64,000 nucleotides of DNA from Microvirga vignae (GTDB lineage Bacteria > Pseudomonadota > Alphaproteobacteria > Rhizobiales > Beijerinckiaceae), in contig NZ_LCYG01000042.1 of NCBI RefSeq assembly GCF_001017175.1, forward strand, positions 149,708 to 213,707, given 5' to 3'. This document shows, one piece after another, positions 31,301-38,410 of this stretch. A program made the position numbers and the translations under genes. The notes beneath the pieces are model-generated. The model had not been told where the DNA came from, did not search any database, and worked only from the letters and a program-made list of their open reading frames with translations. Position 1 is the stretch's first letter, and the number at the start of each line of letters is the position of its first letter.

Positions 31301-33186
31301 TTGATCGCGCCGCCGGCCGAGCGCTCCAGCGCCATATCATGGAGCCACACGCGGTCCGTGCCGGTCACGCCGGCCGAGACCACGCGATAGGTTCGCTCGT
31401 TCACGACGCGGAAGCCGAGGTTTTCGAGCAGCGGCACACGGTCGGAGAGCGGCAGAGCCGCGCCGCGCGAGAAAACCTTCAGATTGACGCGGGTCTCGTC
31501 ATCGCCCTCGCGGCGATAGAGATCGACCGCACGGGGGCGCGCCTCGGAGAGCTGCTCCAGGAGCGCGATATCCGCGATGGCGTGCTCTGCTCCGAAGGCT
31601 TCGCGATAGGCGGCACTGAAGGCATCGGCATAGCGAGCGGCCAAGGCACGGGCGCGAGCGCCGCCGATGGCTTCGTCGAGCTCATCGCGCAGGGCATCGC
31701 CCCAAGTGCGCACGATGCTCGAAATGCCTTTTTCCAGCGTGTCGCGGGAAACCTGCGGCGTGTGCCCCTCGTCGCGCCCGATGATGTAATGAGTGCGCGC
31801 CAGCGGGCCTTCCGGATAGGCGGGATAAGAGGCTGAGACGCGTCCCTCGTAGATGCCGGCAAGGAACTGGCCGATGCGCAGGCGAACGCCCGTGTCGTAG
31901 CGGTCCTTCGGCACGAAGACCATAACGGACACGAAGCGATCGAATTCATCCGCACGCGCCAGCGCCCGCACGCGCGGACGCTCCGAGAGGCTCATGATGT
32001 CGATTGCAAAGTGGTAGAGCGTTTCCTCGTCGATCTGGAACAGCTCGTCGCGCGGATAATTCTCGAGAACGTTGAGAAGCCCGCGTCCCGAGTAGCTCGC
32101 AGGATCGAAGCCGGCGCGGGCGATCACCTTCGCCACCTTGTGGCGCAGATACGGCACCTCCGCCGTGGTGTTGGTATAGGCGCTTGCCGTGAAGAGGCCG
32201 ACGATGCGCAGCTCGCCTTGCAGCCTGCCGTCCGCATCGAAGAGCTTGACACCGATATAATCGAGGTGCGCGCGGCGATGGACGCGGGATTTGACGTTAG
32301 CCTTGGTGATGATGAGCGCCTTGGGCTGGGCGAGGAAGGCGCGGATTTCCGGCGTCATCGCCACGAGCTCGCGGCCACGGCGCAGCACGCGCACGCTCGG
32401 ATCGCGCAGGAGGCCGAGGCCCGATCCTTCCACCGGATCGGCAGCCGTGTCGTCCTTGGGCAGGCGATATTCGCGAAGACCTAAGAACGTGAAGTTGTCG
32501 CGCGCAATCCAGTCGAGGAAAGCCACCGCTTCCCTCACCTCGTCATCCGGAAGCGGCGGCGGGTTGAGCCGGTAGTTGTGAACGATTTCGGTCAGGCGGG
32601 CGCGCATGCCGGGCCAGTCGTGCACGGCGAGCGACACGTCCTTGTGGACGCGGCGCATGGCTTCGATCAGGCGGCTGCGGGTCTCGACATCGTCGATGCG
32701 TGGCAGATGAACGTGAATGAAGCTCTCGCGCTTCACGCCATGGCGGACGGCCGCCGTGGCCTCGCCGACGAGGCGAACGAGGCCGCCATTGGCATCGCGC
32801 TCCACCGCGAGAATCGGGTGCGCCACGAGGTAGGGGTCGTAGCCTTCATCGACCAGCTCGGCGAGGGTCGAATCGAGCAGGAAGGGCATGTTGTCGTTGA
32901 CGATTTCGAGAATCGTCACATCGCGGCGGCGGCCTTGGCGCTCAACTTCCAGATCGATGAGGCGGATATCCTCGCCACCGCCCACACGCGGCGCTTTGAG
33001 ATGCTCATAAGCTGCTGCGGCCAACTCCGCCAGGGCTGATGGCGAATAGGCGGCGAGATCTTCGGGTGGCACGCGCCCATAAAGATCGCGGACAAAGGTG
33101 GGTGGAATGGCTTTGTGTCCGGCTTCCAGAACCGCAACGGCCTCGGCCGTCAGTTCGCTTCCGCTGGTCGGCGTTTCCAGCTTCAT
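28336..33186 (-). CDS. NAD-specific glutamate dehydrogenase, large (about 180 kDa) type
   Basis: Oxidatively deaminates glutamate to 2-oxoglutarate and ammonia with NAD. 1616 residues, matching the large bacterial NAD-GDH class. The long N-terminal region contains ACT-like segments ([36 protein letters not shown]). The catalytic domain lies around residues 790-1200, with [65 protein letters not shown], and [19 protein letters not shown]. The C-terminal helical domain ends LGDLARTG. It is a single gene with its promoter in the 114-base gap before the HxlR gene. No disruption is seen. Confidence 0.97.
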   Translation of the reverse strand: [1616 protein letters not shown]

Positions 33187-33300
33187 GCGCGTATCCTCTT
33201 ATGATCGTTGCGGGAGCGTTGCCACAGAGTACCAGGTCGCGCAACAAAACCATGCGGTTCTGCACATGGCAGGGTTAAGTTTCTGCAGCACACAGCAATT

Positions 33301-33651
33301 TTATGCTGCCTCGGCCTCTCGAGACGACAGATTCGTGTCTCCCCAATGTTTTAGGGCCAGAAGCACAGGCTCCAAGCTTTGCCCCCGCGTGGACAGCGAA
33401 TATTCGACTCGCGGCGGAACCTGCGCGTAAACCACGCGGACGATCAGCCCATCGGCCTCCAGTTCACGCAGCTGATGGGTGAGCATGCGCTGCGTCACGC
33501 CGGGGATGAGGCGACGCAACTCGTTGAACCGCAAGGTTCCCCGCAGCAGCTTGTAGAGGATCACGATCTTCCACTTGCCGTCGATGAGGCTCAGAGCCCG
33601 CTCGACGGAGCAGCCGGTCGAGGTTTGGGCCTTCTTCACGGCACGCGGCAT
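33301..33651 (-). CDS. HxlR-family transcriptional regulator
   Basis: 116 residues, a single winged helix-turn-helix: SVERALSLIDGKWKIVILYKL, LRFNELRRLIPGVTQRMLTHQL and the wing VVYAQVPPRVEYSLSTRGQ. Cys14 (TGCSVERA) is the conserved N-terminal cysteine that in YodB, HypR and QorR senses electrophiles or disulfide stress. I chose ATG 33651; a GTG lies one codon upstream. It is transcribed divergently from an oxidoreductase gene 97 bases away, which is its likely target. Confidence 0.93.
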   Translation of the reverse strand: MPRAVKKAQTSTGCSVERALSLIDGKWKIVILYKLLRGTLRFNELRRLIPGVTQRMLTHQLRELEADGLIVRVVYAQVPPRVEYSLSTRGQSLEPVLLALKHWGDTNLSSREAEAA

Positions 33652-33747
33652 CACGGTATCCTTTTTGACACTATGGGCTTTAATTGTGCGTTCTTGCGAG
33701 CTTAATCCCTATGCTCAACTATGTCTCTACCAAAAAGGAGACATGCC
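33652..33747. promoter_or_regulatory. Divergent promoter region between HxlR gene and oxidoreductase
   Basis: 96 bases, more AT-rich than the genes on either side. TTGACA at 33665-33670 is a good -35 candidate, though I cannot place its -10 with confidence. An imperfect inverted repeat (CTATGGGCTTTAA, 33671-33683; TTAATCCCTATG, 33702-33713) is a possible HxlR operator. AAGGAG at 33735-33740 is the ribosome site of the oxidoreductase. Confidence 0.5.
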
Positions 33748-34764
33748 ATGCGCGCGGTTGGTTACCAGCAATCCTTAGCCATTACAGACGAAGCCTCCCT
33801 GGCCGATATCGAGCTGCCCCGCCCGGAACCAGGCGCGCGGGATCTTCTGGTCGAGATCAAGGCGGTGTCTGTGAATCCCGTGGATACCAAGGTGCGCATG
33901 CGGGCGGCGCCCGAACCGGGTGCCTACAAGGTTCTGGGCTACGACGCCTCCGGCATCGTCCGGGCGGTGGGATCGGATGTTTCGCTGTTCAAGCCGGGCG
34001 ATGAGGTGTTCTATGCAGGCGCCATCACCCGCTCGGGCACCAATGCCGAGTTTCATCTGGTGGATGAGCGCCTCGTGGGCGCAAAGCCCAAATCCTTGAG
34101 CTTCGAGGAGGCCGCCGCCCTTCCGCTGACCACCCTCACGGCCTGGGAAACCCTGTTCGACCGTCTCGACATCAAGCGCCCGGTGAAGGGCGCCGCCAAT
34201 GCCATCCTGATCGTCGGCGCAGCCGGTGGTGTGGGCTCCATTGCCGTGCAGCTCGCGCGCAGGCTCACGGACGTGACGGTGATCGCCACCGCCTCGCGCC
34301 CGGAAACACAAGCCTGGGCCCGCGAACTCGGCGCGCATCACGTGATCGACCATGCCAAGCCCCTTGCCGAACAGGTAGAGGCTTTGGGGATTGGCGCTCC
34401 GGCCTTCGCGTTCTCGATCACGCATACGGATGCGCATTTCCCGGAAATCGCGAAGGTCATTGCCCCGCAGGGACGTTTCGCCCTGATCGACGATCCGAAG
34501 ACGCCGATCGATATCAGCCTGTTAAAAGGCAAGAGCGTTTCAATTCATTGGGAATCCATGTTCACCCGCTCGACCTTCCAGACGGTGGACATGGAGCGAC
34601 AGCATGAGATCCTGAGCGAGGCCTCGCGCCTCGTGGATGCTGGCACCATCAGAACGACGCTCGCCGACGTGCTGGGCCCGATCAATGCAGCCAATCTCAA
34701 GCGGGCTCACGCTTTCATCGAAAGCAACCGCGCCAAGGGCAAGATCGTTCTGTCGGGGTTCTGA
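33748..34764 (+). CDS. Quinone-oxidoreductase-like medium-chain dehydrogenase, zinc-free
   Basis: 338 residues. MDR-superfamily NAD(P)H oxidoreductase. The N-terminal GroES-like domain (LLVEIKAVSVNPVDTKVRM, GYDASGIVRAVG, FKPGDEVFYAG) and Rossmann motif ILIVGAAGGVGSIAVQLARR are clear. The sequence appears to contain no cysteine at all, so neither catalytic nor structural zinc sites of classical alcohol dehydrogenases are possible, despite the usual zinc-type annotation. AAGGAG 7 bases before ATG 33748 fixes the start. Pairing with an HxlR regulator suggests a role in quinone or aldehyde detoxification. Confidence 0.92.
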   Translation: MRAVGYQQSLAITDEASLADIELPRPEPGARDLLVEIKAVSVNPVDTKVRMRAAPEPGAYKVLGYDASGIVRAVGSDVSLFKPGDEVFYAGAITRSGTNAEFHLVDERLVGAKPKSLSFEEAAALPLTTLTAWETLFDRLDIKRPVKGAANAILIVGAAGGVGSIAVQLARRLTDVTVIATASRPETQAWARELGAHHVIDHAKPLAEQVEALGIGAPAFAFSITHTDAHFPEIAKVIAPQGRFALIDDPKTPIDISLLKGKSVSIHWESMFTRSTFQTVDMERQHEILSEASRLVDAGTIRTTLADVLGPINAANLKRAHAFIESNRAKGKIVLSGF

Positions 34765-34773
34765 AAAGAAAAA

Positions 34774-34793
34774 GGCCGCCTGGAAAGGCGGCC
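34774..34793 (+). terminator. Hairpin after the oxidoreductase gene, possible terminator
   Basis: Perfect 7-bp stem GGCCGCC/GGCGGCC with a TGGAAA loop, preceded by an A-rich run (AAAAGAAAAA), 9 bases after the stop codon. There is no T run on the plus strand. On the minus strand the flanking A tract would read as T, so it would terminate better in that direction. Confidence 0.5.
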
Positions 34794-35047
34794 GATGTCT
34801 CGAGGGTTGTGGCCCGGCTCTCCAAAAGCCTGGAGGGCTGGGGGGCTGACGTGTCCAAGCCGATGGTCGAACCGGGCCGTCGAGGCAACTTGAGTATTTA
34901 CCGTACCCAGTGAGGCACCTTAGGGGCGCGATTGCGGCAGGAATAAGATTTGCAAAAGAAGCGGTGATTCATTTCACCGCGACGGCTTGATCGATTCCTT
35001 AGCCGGACCCATCATCAGGTTTAAGTGAACCAATGATGGGAGATTTC
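34794..35047. other. Noncoding gap with possible structured RNA
   Basis: No protein-like frame. GGCCCGG at 34811-34817 can pair with CCGGGCC at 34872-34878, enclosing a smaller CTCC/GGAG stem and a G-rich segment. Bases 34895-35035 show no clear structure and should hold the promoter of the DUF2794 gene. I found no match to the 6S, SRP, RNase P or tmRNA landmarks I know. Confidence 0.35.
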
Positions 35048-35428
35048 ATGAGCGAGGGTGACGTCTCAGAGTCGCTGCGCGGCGGCTCGATGCAGGGCTC
35101 GGCTCATATCCTGCCCTTCCCCGCCGCGCCGAAACAGGTGGCCTTCGACCGTAGCGAGTTGCAGACCATTCTCAATCTCTATGGCCGCATGGTGGCCGCC
35201 GGCGAATGGCGGGATTACGCCATCGACTTCACGCCCGACAAGGCGGTTTTCTCGATCTACCGACGCACCTCGGAAATGCCTCTTTATCGCATTGAAAAGG
35301 ATCCCAAGCTCGCGAAGAAGCAAGGCGCCTATTCGGTGATTGTCTCGACAGGCCTGATCCTCAAACGTGGGCACGAGCTCGCTCGTGTGCTGCGCGTGCT
35401 CGACAAGCCGAAAGTGGTGTCGAACTAG
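35048..35428 (+). CDS. DUF2794 family protein
   Basis: 126 residues. The conserved core VAFDRSELQTILNLYGRMVA, DYAIDFTPDKAVFSIYRRTS, PLYRIEKDPKLAKKQGAYSV and ILKRGHELARVLRVLDK identifies DUF2794, a family largely confined to Alphaproteobacteria and of unknown function. It is soluble and rich in beta strands. Three in-frame ATGs exist (35033, 35036 and 35048); GGGAG at 35038-35042 favours 35048. It is a single gene. Confidence 0.9.
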   Translation: MSEGDVSESLRGGSMQGSAHILPFPAAPKQVAFDRSELQTILNLYGRMVAAGEWRDYAIDFTPDKAVFSIYRRTSEMPLYRIEKDPKLAKKQGAYSVIVSTGLILKRGHELARVLRVLDKPKVVSN

Positions 35429-35522
35429 CGTATTGTGCCGACCCGAAGGGCCGCGTCAGCGACCCGCAGGGCCACGTCAGTGAAAAGTGGACCCGGTTTT
35501 CCGCATCCAACGATGCGCTGCT

Positions 35523-36770
35523 CTAAGTCGTCACGTTTCGAGGTATTGCAAGAAGCCATAGGCTCGAAGCGAAAACGCCAAAGGCCCCGATCCAGAGAAT
35601 CGGCCGGATGCCGACGAGATCGGCCATTGATCCCGCAAGCAGCGCTGCAATGAGACCGAGCCCGGAACTTAAGAGATGCACGACGCCACCTTCTCGCCCG
35701 CGCAAGGCATCGGGCGTCATCGTCTGGCGCAAAGCGGCTGCATTGGTGTGGAAGACCACGTAAAGCCCGTCACCGCAGAGTTGTCCCAAACACAGCAGCC
35801 CCACCGCCAACCATAGGGGCCCCTGAGCCAGCGGAATGAAGCTCGTGACAATTCCATAGGCGAGAAGCACGCCGATCAGCAGCTTGCGGGACGAGACGCG
35901 TTCGCCGGCCCATGCCGCCAAGCGCGCACCAATGATGGCGCTGAATCCGCCAAGAGCAATGACGAAGCCCAGGATGCCTGGAGGAATGCCGAGGTCGCGC
36001 ACGGCATAGAGCACATAGAGCGGCGCGAAGAAGGACAGGAAGAACATGAGCGTCGAGAAGCACAGGGTCAGTGGCCTCAACACGGGGTGACTGAAGACAA
36101 AGCGCAGCCCCTCGGCCATCTCGCGCCAGAGATTGGGCGCATGCTCGCCCGTTTCGATGGGCTTTTCGGGCCGCCGAATGGAAGCGAGCAACGCTGCCGA
36201 CCACAGGTAAGACAGGGCATCGAAGAGAACGGCGAAAGGCGCGGTGAAAAGCTGGATCGCAACGCCTGCGGCGGCAGGGCCGACGACTTCGGCGACCGCG
36301 TCGGTGGTGGCGAGTTTCGCATTGCCTTCCAACAACTGATCCTGCTCGATGACGCTCGGCAGATAGGCGTTGTCCGCCGTCTGGAAGATCATGGAGAACA
36401 GCGCGACGATCGTGGCGACACCCATCACCTGACCGATGGTGATGGTGTGATACCAAGCCGCCATCGGCAGGCTCGCCAATGCAGTGGCACGAACGAGATC
36501 GGCCATGATGAGCACGCGCCGACGGCGGGTGCGGTCGATCCAAGCCCCGACGAAGGGGCTCAACAGCACGCCCGGCAAGGCGCTGAGCGCGATGAGCAGG
36601 CCGAGATCCATTGCCGTGGCGCCAAGCGACAGGGCCGCGATGATGGGCAGGCCCTCGCGCGTGAAACGGGTGCCGATTGCGGACAGGCTCTGGGCCGCCC
36701 AGAGGCGCAGAAAGTCCGGATTGTTCCAAAGACGACCGCCCCGCGGCCGGGTCAGGAAATCAGCGGCCAT
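35523..36770 (-). CDS. MFS efflux transporter (EntS-like)
   Basis: 415 residues, about 12 TM helices. The opening NPDFLRLWAAQSLSAIGTRFT and the MFS signature LSPFVGAWIDRTRRRRVLI between TM2 and TM3 are typical of the drug or siderophore exporter branch that includes EntS. The second half contains RLAAWAGERVSSRKLLIG. The substrate is unknown and no siderophore genes are near. It ends 95 bases from the convergent DUF2794 gene and starts 9 bases downstream of the acetyltransferase stop, so those two are cotranscribed. Confidence 0.9.
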   Translation of the reverse strand: MAADFLTRPRGGRLWNNPDFLRLWAAQSLSAIGTRFTREGLPIIAALSLGATAMDLGLLIALSALPGVLLSPFVGAWIDRTRRRRVLIMADLVRATALASLPMAAWYHTITIGQVMGVATIVALFSMIFQTADNAYLPSVIEQDQLLEGNAKLATTDAVAEVVGPAAAGVAIQLFTAPFAVLFDALSYLWSAALLASIRRPEKPIETGEHAPNLWREMAEGLRFVFSHPVLRPLTLCFSTLMFFLSFFAPLYVLYAVRDLGIPPGILGFVIALGGFSAIIGARLAAWAGERVSSRKLLIGVLLAYGIVTSFIPLAQGPLWLAVGLLCLGQLCGDGLYVVFHTNAAALRQTMTPDALRGREGGVVHLLSSGLGLIAALLAGSMADLVGIRPILWIGAFGVFASSLWLLAIPRNVTT

Positions 36771-36779
36771 GATGGGACA

Positions 36780-37316
36780 CTACTTGATAGGCCGGGTGGG
36801 CGGCTCGCTCATGCCACGCCCGAGGGGGCGCTGCATGAGCACGGTGGAAAGCCAGCGTCCATGCTTGTGGCCGATGCCCCTGATGATCCCGGCAAGCTCG
36901 AAGCCGAGGCTCCTGTGCAGGCCGATGGAACCCTTCGATTCCTCATCGCCGATCACGGCCACCATGAGCCTGAAGTCCCGCGCCTCGCATTCCCTGATCA
37001 GTTCGGTGAGCAGCGCATGCCCGACACCCTGCCCTTGAGCGGACGGCGCGATGTAGATGGAATCCTCCACCGTGGAGCGATAGGCAGGCCTGGTGCGGTA
37101 AGCGCCTGCATAGGCATAGCCGAGGATCTCGCCATCGCGCTCCGCCACGAGATAGGGATAGCCGCCCACGAGAACGGCCGCGCGGCGGCTGGCCATTTCC
37201 TCTTCGCTGGGCGGCTCAAGCTCGAACGAGGCCGTGCCGTGCAGCACTGCATGAGCATAGATGGCGGCAATGGCGGGGATATCGGTTTCAGTCGAGGGGC
37301 GGACGAGGAGGCTCAT
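36780..37316 (-). CDS. GNAT N-acetyltransferase, phosphinothricin/methionine-sulfone type
   Basis: 178 residues. Acetyl-CoA-dependent acetyltransferase: VRPSTETDIPAIAAIYAHAV and HGTASFELEPPSEEEM at the N-terminus, the acetyl-CoA loop IAPSAQGQGVGHALLTELI, and NH2-terminal GYAYAGAYRTRPAYRSTVE-type core match the Bar/PAT and YncA-like branch, which acetylates phosphinothricin or methionine analogues. The true substrate is unknown. It is the first gene of a two-gene unit with the MFS exporter, which raises the possibility of a joint modify-and-export resistance pair. Confidence 0.9.
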   Translation of the reverse strand: MSLLVRPSTETDIPAIAAIYAHAVLHGTASFELEPPSEEEMASRRAAVLVGGYPYLVAERDGEILGYAYAGAYRTRPAYRSTVEDSIYIAPSAQGQGVGHALLTELIRECEARDFRLMVAVIGDEESKGSIGLHRSLGFELAGIIRGIGHKHGRWLSTVLMQRPLGRGMSEPPTRPIK

Positions 37317-37360
37317 GCGCCATTGGTAAGATGAAGCCTTGCCGTACGCAATCCATCAAC

Positions 37361-37390
37361 AAAAAGCCCCGGCTTTGAGGCCGGGGCTTT
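37361..37390 (-). terminator. Rho-independent terminator of the Bax-inhibitor-1 gene
   Basis: On the minus strand: AAAGCCCCGGCC, loop, GGCCGGGGCTTTTT-like arms (about 9-10 bp of GC-rich stem) ending in a T run, 22 bases after the stop of the gene at 37413-38177. It reads well only on this strand at full strength. Confidence 0.9.
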
Positions 37391-37412
37391 AAGATCATGC
37401 GACCGCTCGCTC

Positions 37413-38177
37413 TTACTCGTTGCGATTGCCCAGCAGCGAGAGGAGGAACTGGAACATGTTGATGAAGTCCAGGTACAGCTGCAGGGCACCATAGACCGAC
37501 ACCTTGGCGGCCGCCTCGGTGTCATAGTTGCCGTACAGGTACATCTCCTTCAGCTTCTGCGTGTCGTAGGCGGTGAGGCCCGCGAAGATCAGAACGCCGA
37601 TCACGGAAATGCCGAACTGCAGCGCGCTCGACGCAACGAAGATGTTCACGATCGAGGCGATGATCAGGCCGAACAGACCCATGATCAGGAACGAGCCCAT
37701 GCCCGACAGGCTGCGGCGGGTAGTGTAGCCCCACAGCGACAATGCGCCGAAGGACGCCGCCGTGATGAAGAACACCTGCACGACGCTCGCGCCCGTGTAG
37801 CGGAGCAGAAGTGTCGAGAGCGAAGCACCCATCACCGCAGCGAAAGCGAAGAAAGTGCCACGTGCCGCAGCAGCCGACATGCGGTCCATGCGGAACGAGA
37901 AGAAGAAAATGAAGGCCAGCGGCGCCAGCGCCACAACCCACATCAGAGGCGTGCCATACAGAACGCGTCCGAACTCGGTGAGCGCAATGCGGCCAGCGCC
38001 GTCCGTGGTCACAGCCAGCATGTTCACGCCTAGCGCGACGAGAGCCGAGATGGCCAGACCCAGGATCATGTTGTTGTAGACGCCGAGCATGAAGGCGCGC
38101 AGGCCCTGGTCGACCTGTGCCGCCGTCCGGGCAAAGCCGGTGCCATAGGCGGTTTGGTTTTGCTCATACGGTTGCAT
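37413..38177 (-). CDS. Bax inhibitor-1/YccA family membrane protein
   Basis: 254 residues with seven hydrophobic segments (FMLGVYNNMILGLAISALVALG, LMWVVALAPLAFIFFFSF, FFAFAAVMGASLS, VQVFFITAASFGALSLWGY, FLIMGLFGLIIASIVN, LQFGISVIGVLIFAGLTAYD and LDFINMFQFLLSLLG). The aspartate-containing AGLTAYDTQKLKEMY motif of the family, implicated in pH-dependent calcium leak in BsYetJ, is present. The bacterial role is not settled (FtsH interaction in the case of YccA). It is monocistronic, with its own terminator downstream. Confidence 0.95.
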   Translation of the reverse strand: MQPYEQNQTAYGTGFARTAAQVDQGLRAFMLGVYNNMILGLAISALVALGVNMLAVTTDGAGRIALTEFGRVLYGTPLMWVVALAPLAFIFFFSFRMDRMSAAAARGTFFAFAAVMGASLSTLLLRYTGASVVQVFFITAASFGALSLWGYTTRRSLSGMGSFLIMGLFGLIIASIVNIFVASSALQFGISVIGVLIFAGLTAYDTQKLKEMYLYGNYDTEAAAKVSVYGALQLYLDFINMFQFLLSLLGNRNE

Positions 38178-38410
38178 CGGAGCCCTTTCTCACGGTGTCC
38201 CGTTGATGTTCCCTCGAAAGGCTGGGGAGTCAGCCCTCGGCCGCCGCGATTCCCGGCGACAGAGAAAATATGAGGGGACAACCCTGGTTCCGCAAGAGGC
38301 AGCGCCAAGCTTCAAACCTTTGTGAAAAAGAAGTTTGAAGAGCAGAGTAGGTGCTGCTCCTCATAAGCCCAGGCCTGTTCTTTTATAACGCGGATTTGAA
38401 GCCTCTGATC

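Noticed and set aside
36087..37334. 415-codon frame antisense to the MFS and acetyltransferase genes
   Set aside because: Mirror frame. It crosses two genes whose family motifs are intact on the minus strand.
38310..38340. CTTCAAAC/GTTTGAAG inverted repeat near the Bax-inhibitor-1 and ABC permease genes
   Set aside because: An 8-bp stem with a 15-base loop and no T run. It could be an operator or chance; too weak to call.
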